Assembly: GCA_003354055.1 (NCBI GenBank)
Contig: PIVQ01000076.1
Coordinates: 1-17,821, forward strand
Source: Desulfobacteraceae bacterium
Lineage (GTDB): Bacteria; Desulfobacterota; Desulfobacteria; Desulfobacterales; Desulfobacteraceae
Reading direction: 5' to 3'
Length of the DNA stretch: 17,821 nt
Positions 7,349 to 13,720 of this stretch are shown piece after piece. The position numbers were made by a program, and so were the translations under genes. Every line of letters starts with the position of its first letter. Position 1 is the stretch's first letter. The notes under the pieces were generated by a model that worked only from the letters and a program-made list of their open reading frames with translations, did no database searches and was not told where the DNA came from.

Positions 7349-8359
7349 ATGAAAAACGCAGATTTTTTAACCGGTATCACTACCTCTGGTACACCCCATT
7401 TGGGTAATTATGTCGGCGCCATCCGTCCGGCAGTGGAAACCAGCAAGGATCCAGACCTGACCTCTTATTACTTTTTGGCGGACTATCATTCTCTGATCAA
7501 AAATCATGATCCTAAAAAAAGGAAGCAATCCGCCCTTGAGATTGCCGCGGCCTGGATCGCCTTGGGACTGGACTATGATAACTGTGTGTTTTACCGGCAG
7601 TCGGATATTCCTGAAATTCCAGAGTTAACCTGGATTTTGACCTGCCTGACCGCCAAAGGCCTTATGAACAGAGCCCATGCCTATAAAGCCTCGGTTCAGG
7701 ACAATGAAGAAAACAACCGGAAAGACCCTGACAAAGGGGTGACCATGGGATTATTTTCCTATCCGGTCCTCATGGCTGCCGACATTCTGATGTTCAATGC
7801 CAGAAAGGTTCCTGTGGGCAAGGATCAGATTCAGCATCTGGAAATGACCCGCGATATTGCAGGCCGGTTCAATCATTTATACAAGAAATTATTCATTCTG
7901 CCGGAGGTCGTGGTGGATGATACGGCCGCGGTTCTTTCAGGGCTTGACGGTAGGAAGATGAGCAAGAGCTATAACAATTTTATCCCTCTGTTTGATACTG
8001 AGAAACGTCTGAGAAAAATGATCATGAAAATTCAGACCAACTCCCTGGGACCTGATGAACCCAAGGATCCGGATAATTGCACCCTGTTTTCCATTTATCA
8101 GGCCTTTGCAACGGAGCCAGAGGCAAAAGCCATGGCAGAAAGATATAGAGAAGGAATAGCCTGGGGCATCATGAAACAGGAGTTATTTGAATATATAAAT
8201 GAAATTCTAAAAGAACCCAGGGGAAGATACGACGAGCTGGTTCAGAATCCTGCAGATATTGAAGTTATTCTCCAAAAAGGTGCTGTAAAAGCCAGAGAAT
8301 TTTCAGCCCCCTTTCTGGATAAGATCAAAAAGAGTATCGGTATTCAATCACTGGGTTAG
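7349..8359 (+). CDS. trpS: Tryptophanyl-tRNA synthetase
   Basis: Charges tRNA-Trp with tryptophan; cytoplasmic class Ic synthetase, 336 residues, normal length. The HIGH-type motif is TPHLGNY (15-21) and the KMSKS loop is GRKMSKSYNN (201-210). The tryptophan and ATP site region PVGKDQIQHLEMTRDIA (155-171) is highly characteristic of bacterial TrpRS. Start ATG 7349 has AGGAAG about 5 bases upstream. It lies 112 bp after the nucleotidyltransferase gene on the same strand and may be co-transcribed with it. Its last 12 bases overlap the end of the converging rluB-like gene, so there is no room for a separate intergenic terminator. Confidence 0.97.
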   Translation: MKNADFLTGITTSGTPHLGNYVGAIRPAVETSKDPDLTSYYFLADYHSLIKNHDPKKRKQSALEIAAAWIALGLDYDNCVFYRQSDIPEIPELTWILTCLTAKGLMNRAHAYKASVQDNEENNRKDPDKGVTMGLFSYPVLMAADILMFNARKVPVGKDQIQHLEMTRDIAGRFNHLYKKLFILPEVVVDDTAAVLSGLDGRKMSKSYNNFIPLFDTEKRLRKMIMKIQTNSLGPDEPKDPDNCTLFSIYQAFATEPEAKAMAERYREGIAWGIMKQELFEYINEILKEPRGRYDELVQNPADIEVILQKGAVKAREFSAPFLDKIKKSIGIQSLG

Positions 8360-9043
8360 GAATTTCACCTCTTTATCGGTGAGATTCCGCCACTTTCCTG
8401 TCTTTAAACCGCCAAGGTTGATATTGGCCATGCGGATCCGCTTGAGCATATCAACCTTGTTGCCGGTTAATCCCACCATTTTTCTGATCTGCCGGTTCCG
8501 GCCCTGTTTGAGCACGATTTTAAATACGTTTTTAGACACCCGTTTTACCCGGGCCTTCCGTGTTCTTTCCCCCTCAATCACCATTCCCGCTGCCATCTCA
8601 TTCAAGGCTTCGTCCTTAATAGGATGAGCCGTGGTGACCAGGTATTCTTTTTCATGATCATGGGAAGGATGGGATAACCGGTTGTGAAGTTCTCCGTCAT
8701 CCGTAAGCAGCACAAGTCCTATTGAGTCTTTGTCCAGGCGTCCCACAGGATAGATCCGTTTTCCCTTAGGCACCAGATCCAGAATGATTTTCGTATTTTT
8801 CTGGGAACAGGTGGTGACCACTCCTTTGGGTTTGTTAACCGCAATATAGGTGAATCCCTGACCGGAATCAGGGAGTACCACTTTCTTATTGTCAAATGTC
8901 ACCTTATCTTTAGACTGATCTACCTGGGTGCCCAAAGCGGTTATGATATTTCCGTTGACCCGGACCCGGCCTTCCGTAATGTAGGTTTCTGCTTTTCGTC
9001 TTGAACAGACCCCGGCATGGGCTAAAAACTTTTGAAGTCGCAT
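8348..9043 (-). CDS. rluB: rRNA pseudouridine synthase, RsuA/RluB/E/F family
   Basis: Isomerises a uridine in rRNA to pseudouridine. The 231 residues comprise an N-terminal S4 RNA-binding domain at about 1-48 (RLQKFLAHAGVCSRRKAE, EGRVRVNG) and the catalytic domain with YPVGRLDKDSIGLVLLTDDG (98-117), in which D104 is the nucleophile. The later motif LKQGRNRQIRKM is also family-typical. The S4 sequence and size fit RluB best, but RluE, RluF and RsuA are not excluded. Start ATG 9043 has an AGGATAAAG ribosome site. It lies 14 bp after argJ on the same strand, probably as an operon. Its 3' end overlaps the converging trpS by 12 bp. Confidence 0.92.
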   Translation of the reverse strand: MRLQKFLAHAGVCSRRKAETYITEGRVRVNGNIITALGTQVDQSKDKVTFDNKKVVLPDSGQGFTYIAVNKPKGVVTTCSQKNTKIILDLVPKGKRIYPVGRLDKDSIGLVLLTDDGELHNRLSHPSHDHEKEYLVTTAHPIKDEALNEMAAGMVIEGERTRKARVKRVSKNVFKIVLKQGRNRQIRKMVGLTGNKVDMLKRIRMANINLGGLKTGKWRNLTDKEVKFLTQ

Positions 9044-9057
9044 CTTTATCCTGTATC

Positions 9058-10257
9058 TTAAGTCCTGTAATCTGCATTTATTTTGACATAATTCTCACTG
9101 AAATCACAGAAAAGGAAATGATCGGAATGATCACCCAGGTTCAGATTAAGGACAATATCAATCTCATCTTTTTTCATAAGGTCAGCGGCCTTTATTTCAG
9201 CATCCGTTCCCAGCCATTTGCCCTGAAGCACGATAGCAACATCACCAAAGTAGAGATCCATTTTATCCTGGTCCACATCTGCTCCGGATCTGCCGGCTGC
9301 TGCAGTGATTCTGCCCCAGTTGGGATCCTCTCCATAAATGGCGGTTTTAACAAGGTTGGAATGAGCAATGGCCTCAGCCGCCGTAAAGGCATCGTCCTGG
9401 GTGTTTGCTCCTTTTACCATTATACTTGCAACCTTGGTGGCGCCTTCTCCGTCCTTTACAATCGTCTTGGCCAGATCATAACAGACCTCATCCAGCAGGG
9501 TTTGAAACACAGTCAGTGATTGCTCATTCTCGATGATCCCCCCCGCGGCCCCGCTTGCCATACATGCCAACGTATCGTTGGTACTGGTATCTCCGTCCAC
9601 AGTGATTCTGTTAAAGGAACGTTCATTGGCATGGGTTAGGGCCTGTTTCAGATCCGTAGCTCCGATGGCGACATCCGTAAGAACATAGGCCAGCATGGTG
9701 GCCATATCCGGACGAATCATCCCGGAACCCTTAGCAACACCTACGATTGAAAATTGCTTCACCCCGTTATCCGTTTCAATTCGTCCGGTTTTCCGAACAA
9801 TCTTTCGGCAGGTATCTGTGGTCAGAATGGCATCGGCAAAATCCTCAATACTCCCCTCTTCCAATGCAGATTGAACTTTGGGAATTGCCGACTCAAATTT
9901 ATCCATGGGTAAAGGCTCCCCAATGACACCGGTGGAGGAGACCATGACCAGGTCAGAGGAAATACCCAATGTTCGAGCTGCAATCTGCGCCGAGGTTTTT
10001 GCATCTGCCATACCCTGTTCTCCGGTAAAGCAATTGGCATTGCCTGAATTGGCAAGGATGGCCTGAATTTTACCATCAGCAATCATTTCCCTGCCAAGGA
10101 TTACCGGGGCTGCCACCACCTTGTTCCTGGTAAACAACGCGGCACCAACGGCAGGCTTCTCAGCATATATCAAACCTAAATCTTTAAGATCACTCTTTTC
10201 GATTATTTCGGTCTTTTTTATTCCGGCAGCAACTCCGGCAAACTTAAATCCTTTCAT
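9058..10257 (-). CDS. argJ: Bifunctional glutamate N-acetyltransferase / amino-acid acetyltransferase ArgJ
   Basis: Recycles acetyl from N-acetylornithine to glutamate, and in bifunctional forms also makes N-acetylglutamate from acetyl-CoA, in arginine biosynthesis. The 399 residues fit the family. The self-cleavage site is visible in KGSGMIRPDMATMLAY; T187 in DMATML would be the N-terminal nucleophile of the beta chain. Other signatures are ANSGNANCFTGEQG (69-82), VDGDTSTNDT and the C-terminus ADYRT. The frame is open to 10368, but that would add 37 unrelated residues. The ATG at 10257 begins with family sequence (MKGFKFAGVAAGIKK) and has AAAAGGAG 11 bases upstream, a slightly long spacing. 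It heads a two-gene unit with the rluB-like gene and has a promoter candidate at 10324-10352. Confidence 0.97.
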   Translation of the reverse strand: MKGFKFAGVAAGIKKTEIIEKSDLKDLGLIYAEKPAVGAALFTRNKVVAAPVILGREMIADGKIQAILANSGNANCFTGEQGMADAKTSAQIAARTLGISSDLVMVSSTGVIGEPLPMDKFESAIPKVQSALEEGSIEDFADAILTTDTCRKIVRKTGRIETDNGVKQFSIVGVAKGSGMIRPDMATMLAYVLTDVAIGATDLKQALTHANERSFNRITVDGDTSTNDTLACMASGAAGGIIENEQSLTVFQTLLDEVCYDLAKTIVKDGEGATKVASIMVKGANTQDDAFTAAEAIAHSNLVKTAIYGEDPNWGRITAAAGRSGADVDQDKMDLYFGDVAIVLQGKWLGTDAEIKAADLMKKDEIDIVLNLNLGDHSDHFLFCDFSENYVKINADYRT

Positions 10258-10323
10258 GGAACCTGTAACTCCTTTTGGATGGCAGCACAAGATATCTGCA
10301 TGTGCAAAAAATAATAATTCAGC

Positions 10324-10352
10324 ATAATAAGACGGATCATTATAGATGTAAA
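10324..10352 (-). promoter_or_regulatory. Predicted sigma70-type promoter of argJ
   Basis: Reading leftward: -35 TTTACA (10352-10347), 17-bp spacer, -10 TATTAT (10329-10324), each 5/6 to consensus with ideal spacing. The leader would be about 60 bases. A perfect TATAAT also occurs at 10344-10339 but has no matching -35. The divergent diguanylate cyclase gene has only a weak candidate in the same stretch (TTCAGC 10318, TATAGA 10341). Confidence 0.5.
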
Positions 10353-10488
10353 GGCACAACCCCGACATTGAATGGGCATGAGCTTATTACAATGCTTTGT
10401 TCCCTTGCCAGCCCTGTTCCAGCCTTGCTTTCCAAAGATGAACCAGGTAGTATTGCAGGATATAGAACCCTTTTCATCCAGAGGCCCT

Positions 10489-12108
10489 ATGGACCAGACC
10501 CATTCTCTGACATCTAAAAGCATTGTTGTGCTTCCTTTAATGTTGATAACGGTTTTTACCATGATCAGCGTTGTCCTCATTGACATCTACTTTGAGAACA
10601 CCGCCATTCTACGCTATGAAAAGGGACTGGTACAGCAGGCCAAGTCCGGAGCCCGGATGCTCGAATTCTTAAGCAGTCAGGCAAGGATGCCGGATTACGA
10701 CACTCTTGCAGACCAGGTTGCCCGGGGGAGCAGATTCAGGGTAACCATCATCGCGGATAACGGTTGGGTAATCGGAGATTCACGTCTGAGTTTCACAGAG
10801 GTTCAACAAAAAGAAAATTATGCTCAGCGCCCTGAAATCCTCCAGGCCAGAGAGTCTGGGGTGGGCATTGCCAGACGCTATAGCCATACTCTGGATAATG
10901 ACCTGTTATATGCGGCTGTCCGGTATGAGACCCAGGGGCGAAAAGGTTTTTTTCGGGTGGCTGTGCCTTTGGACAGCCTGGACCAGGAATTGGTCCACCA
11001 GCGCCTGGTACTTGGCGGGTTCTGTTTTATTGCCCTTCTGGTGGCTGCCCTATTGAGTCTTCTGGCCTCACGGTATCTTCTCGGTCTAGTCAGAAAAGAG
11101 GAAGAATCCCTGGAGCTAAAGGTCCGCAAACGGACCCGTGAGATTGAAATCCTCCAGAACCTGGGTACCCAGCTGACTGCCTGCAACTCCATTGAGGAGG
11201 CCCGTGAAGTTATCAGGGTGGTGGCTGCCATTCTTTTGCCCCGCTTCCCAGGCACCCTGGCATTGCTCAATGATACTCGGGACCAGTTAGAAACCTTTGA
11301 GACCTGGAACGGCCAATGGCAGGGAGAGTCGACCTATTCTCCTGACCAGTGCTGGGCGCTGAGAACGGGCCAGCCCCATTTGGGCGATCCTGCATCCGGA
11401 AATATTTCATGCAACCACTGGTCGGGATCTGAAGGGAAGATGCTCTGTATCCCCTTGGTAGCTCAGGGAGATACTCTGGGGGTTGTCCATTTTTCCAATC
11501 CCACGGCAGTGGAATGTACCCCCGGAGAGCAGAAACTGGCATCAGCCCTGGCTGAACATGCCAGTCTGACTTTTGCCAATCTGAAACTGAGGGAAAGCCT
11601 TCAACAGCAGGCAATACGTGATCCTCTCACCCATTTGTTCAACCGCCGCTATCTCATGGAAACAGGAGACCGCCAGATCAGCCGGGCGTCCCGCGGCAAA
11701 CAGCCCCTGGGCCTTCTCATGATGGACCTTGACTATTTTAAAAAGTTCAATGACAGCCACGGCCATGATATTGGAGATTTTATTCTCAAGGAATTGGGCA
11801 CCCTTTTAAAACTCCTTGTGCGGGAGGCTGATATCCCCTGCCGTTACGGGGGAGAAGAATTTACCCTCATTCTGCCGGAAACAGACCGTGCAGGAACCTG
11901 CCAGGTGGCTGAAAAGATCTGCGCCAGAATCAGGTCTCATGACTTCCATTTTAACAACCAGTCCTACGGACCAATCACCCTGTCCATCGGCGGGGCGGTT
12001 TTCCCGGAAAACGGAAACAACTTGACCCAATTGTTCAAGGAGGCGGATGAGGCATTGTACGATGCAAAGTCAGCCGGCCGGGACAGAGTGGTCATGGCCG
12101 GTGGCTGA
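10489..12108 (+). CDS. Membrane diguanylate cyclase: PhoR-like sensor - GAF - GGDEF
   Basis: Makes the second messenger cyclic di-GMP from two GTP. Order in the 539-residue form: TM1 12-33; an extracytoplasmic domain 36-166 whose VTIIADNGWVIGDS and RPEILQARESG...RRYSHTLDNDLLYAAV resemble the PhoR-type sensor PAS domain; TM2 174-195; a coiled linker 201-226; a GAF domain about 226-366 with two conserved-looking cysteines (QCWALRTGQPH, NISCNHW); a GGDEF domain 376-536. The active site is YGGEEF (454-458 for GGEEF), and the inhibitory I-site RxxD (READ, 445-448) sits five residues before it, so both activity and product inhibition are expected. There is no EAL domain. Several starts are possible. 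The ATG at 10489 follows AGAGG and lies just before TM1; the ATG at 10438 or 10372 would add 17 or 39 residues without a good ribosome site. The gene is divergent from argJ; a MarR gene lies downstream after 256 bp. Confidence 0.93.
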   Translation: MDQTHSLTSKSIVVLPLMLITVFTMISVVLIDIYFENTAILRYEKGLVQQAKSGARMLEFLSSQARMPDYDTLADQVARGSRFRVTIIADNGWVIGDSRLSFTEVQQKENYAQRPEILQARESGVGIARRYSHTLDNDLLYAAVRYETQGRKGFFRVAVPLDSLDQELVHQRLVLGGFCFIALLVAALLSLLASRYLLGLVRKEEESLELKVRKRTREIEILQNLGTQLTACNSIEEAREVIRVVAAILLPRFPGTLALLNDTRDQLETFETWNGQWQGESTYSPDQCWALRTGQPHLGDPASGNISCNHWSGSEGKMLCIPLVAQGDTLGVVHFSNPTAVECTPGEQKLASALAEHASLTFANLKLRESLQQQAIRDPLTHLFNRRYLMETGDRQISRASRGKQPLGLLMMDLDYFKKFNDSHGHDIGDFILKELGTLLKLLVREADIPCRYGGEEFTLILPETDRAGTCQVAEKICARIRSHDFHFNNQSYGPITLSIGGAVFPENGNNLTQLFKEADEALYDAKSAGRDRVVMAGG

Positions 12109-12152
12109 ACTGAGCCCTCCTCTCTTCCAGCGCAGCAGTCCCGGATTCAAAG

Positions 12153-12166
12153 TTACCCATGGGTAA
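12153..12166. promoter_or_regulatory. Perfect 14-bp palindrome, candidate operator
   Basis: TTACCCATGGGTAA is identical to its reverse complement. It lies 44 bp after the diguanylate cyclase stop and about 200 bp before the MarR start, in the gap between them. MarR dimers often bind palindromes of about this length near their own gene, but distance and ownership are uncertain. Confidence 0.4.
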
Positions 12167-12211
12167 ACATGTGTAGTTTTTTATAAGTTGCATGTGCTTT
12201 AATTGTTATTA

Positions 12212-12240
12212 CCCCTTACCCGGCCGCTGCCGGGTCGGGG
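12212..12240. other. GC-rich hairpin between the diguanylate cyclase and MarR genes
   Basis: ACCCGGC (12218-12224) pairs with GCCGGGT (12229-12235) around a 4-base loop. An outer CCCC/GGGG pairing (12212-12215 with 12237-12240) extends it to 11 pairs across a small internal loop. A run of seven G follows (12237-12243), and there is no T tract on either strand, so it is not a standard intrinsic terminator. It may be a structured leader or a factor-dependent stop. Confidence 0.5.
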
Positions 12241-12364
12241 GGGATAGAAATTGAATCCTGTGGATCTCATAAAGAAGCACAAGCAGTTGCCTTGCCGCGT
12301 TCTCGCACTTGACATGCCTACCTAAAGATAATATTTGTATGTGCAATACCATAAAGGAGAGGCC

Positions 12365-12820
12365 ATGGATGCACCCCAAGATAATTTTTTAGATACCTGT
12401 CTGTTTTTCAATACCAATGCCTTTTCCAGGCATTTGCTCAAGCTTGCGGAGGCTGAATTCAAGCATTTGAAAATCTCTCCTGCCCATGCGTCTCTTCTGC
12501 TTCTGGTGTTTGAAACCCCGGGGATCAGTCCCAAGGATTTAAGCCGTTTGCTTCAGCTCAATCCATCTACTATTACCCGGTTTGTTGATGCGTTGGCTAA
12601 AAAGAAACTGGTTCGGCGGAAGAACAAGGGAAAGGTTGCCTTTATCTACCCTACTCCGAGAGCGGACTCGATCAAGGCTTCTGTGGCCAATGCGTATAAG
12701 AGTTTATATCTGAAATACTCTCAGATTTTAGGGCCTGACATTGCCATCATGCTTTCCCATAAAATTTCCAAGGCCAATGATCAGATCAAAATAGCGTTGG
12801 CAGATCAAGATACTCCATAA
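12365..12820 (+). CDS. MarR-family transcriptional regulator
   Basis: Winged-helix DNA-binding protein of 151 residues, presumably a cytoplasmic dimer. The N-terminal helices (8-36) and C-terminal helix region (105-148) would form the dimer interface. The winged helix is in the middle: ISPKDLSRLLQLNPST (54-69), recognition helix about 66-80 (PSTITRFVDALAKK) and wing RRKNKGKVAFIYPT (84-97). No conserved metal- or thiol-sensing cysteine set is apparent (one Cys, C12). Start ATG 12365 has AAGGAG at 12354-12359, an excellent site; the upstream in-frame ATG at 12335 lacks one. A TTGACA box lies about 55 bases upstream without a well-spaced -10. truA follows after 21 bp on the same strand, so the pair is probably co-transcribed. 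The ligand and target genes cannot be read from the sequence. Confidence 0.9.
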   Translation: MDAPQDNFLDTCLFFNTNAFSRHLLKLAEAEFKHLKISPAHASLLLLVFETPGISPKDLSRLLQLNPSTITRFVDALAKKKLVRRKNKGKVAFIYPTPRADSIKASVANAYKSLYLKYSQILGPDIAIMLSHKISKANDQIKIALADQDTP

Positions 12821-12841
12821 TTATTATTTAGAATTGGTATT

Positions 12842-13579
12842 ATGCAGAATTTTAAACTGGTTATTGAATATGACGGAACCCGGTTTTTCGGATGGCAGCG
12901 CCAGCCAAACCAACCTACCATTACGGGTGAACTGGAAGCTGTTCTCAGTATTATTCTGAACCAGGAGATTAAGATTCACGGATCAGGTCGTACTGATGCC
13001 GGTGTGCATGCTCGGGCTCAGGTCGCTCATTTCCATGCTAAGACCGGTATTCAGCCTGCTGCGTTGAAAAAAGGGGTGAACGGTCTGATGAAACACCCCA
13101 TTGTGGTTCGGGAGTGTGATCAAGTACCGGATGAATTCCATGCCAGATATATGGCCCGGTCCAAGGAGTATCAATACTATATTTTAAACCGGCGGGATCC
13201 TGCTGCCATTAGCAGGGATTATGTCTGGCATGTGAATCGTCCTCTGGATGTTGATGCCATGAACCGCTGTTGCGATCATCTGGTCGGAGTTCATGATTTC
13301 AAGGCTTTTGAAAATTCGGGCAGCCCAAGGTCTTCTACGATTAGAGAAGTGTTTTTTGCAAACTGCACCTTGGAAGATAAAGAACATTTGGTATTTAAGA
13401 TCTCTGCCTCGGGGTTTTTAAAGAATATGGTGAGAAATCTTGTGGGAACGCTGAAGGATTCTGGTACAGGCAAGATCAGCCCGGATGATTTTCTTAAGAT
13501 TTTACTGTCGGCAGACAGATCGCATGCCAGTGCGACCGCACCGGCAAAAGGGTTATTTCTGCACCGTGTAATTTATTAA
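12842..13579 (+). CDS. truA: tRNA pseudouridine(38-40) synthase TruA
   Basis: Converts uridines 38-40 of the tRNA anticodon stem-loop to pseudouridine. The 245-residue length is standard. Family signatures are IEYDGTRFFGWQRQPN (8-23), the catalytic loop SGRTDAGVHA with nucleophile D52, and the C-terminal KNMVRNLVGTL. It begins 21 bases after the MarR stop. No convincing Shine-Dalgarno precedes the ATG at 12842 (TAGAATTGGTATT), so expression may depend on coupling to the upstream gene. It converges with the ClC gene; a 122-bp gap separates the stops. Confidence 0.97.
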   Translation: MQNFKLVIEYDGTRFFGWQRQPNQPTITGELEAVLSIILNQEIKIHGSGRTDAGVHARAQVAHFHAKTGIQPAALKKGVNGLMKHPIVVRECDQVPDEFHARYMARSKEYQYYILNRRDPAAISRDYVWHVNRPLDVDAMNRCCDHLVGVHDFKAFENSGSPRSSTIREVFFANCTLEDKEHLVFKISASGFLKNMVRNLVGTLKDSGTGKISPDDFLKILLSADRSHASATAPAKGLFLHRVIY

Positions 13580-13673
13580 TAGCACTCGCAAGCCCTCTGT
13601 TAGGAATCGTTACAAAATAACTCGATCTAAATTATTTCCAAAACCCCTTAAAAGACTGGGTATTTTGAAAACA

Positions 13674-13720
13674 AAAGATCAAGTAATTTTGGAGCCGATC
13701 CTTAGTGCTCTTTGATCTTT
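13674..13720 (-). terminator. Candidate terminator hairpin spanning the ClC stop codon
   Basis: AAAGATCAA (13674-13682) and TTGATCTTT (13712-13720) are perfect 9-bp inverted repeats with a 29-base loop. In the leftward transcript the 3' arm runs into TTTTGTTTTC. The 5' arm lies in the last codons of the ClC gene. The long loop and interrupted U tract make this a modest candidate. Confidence 0.35.

Noticed and set aside
10258..10368. 37-residue N-terminal extension of ArgJ
   Set aside because: The family sequence starts at the ATG at 10257, which has an AAGGAG site; the extension is Cys/Tyr-rich and unlike ArgJ.
10372..10488. Longer N-terminus of the diguanylate cyclase from 10372 or 10438
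   Set aside because: No Shine-Dalgarno precedes either ATG, and the extra residues add no domain. They remain possible but less likely than 10489.
12212..12243. Intrinsic terminator for the diguanylate cyclase gene
   Set aside because: The hairpin is strong, but no T tract follows on either strand.
12294..12344. Promoter of the MarR gene at TTGACA near 12310
   Set aside because: The -35 box is perfect, but the nearest good -10 (TAATAT) is only 14 bp away; at 17 bp the hexamer TATTTG is poor.
13645..13672. Terminator for truA at the CAAAACCC...GGG-TA-TTTTG hairpin
   Set aside because: The stem is interrupted by a two-base bulge and is followed by A-rich, not T-rich, sequence on the plus strand.
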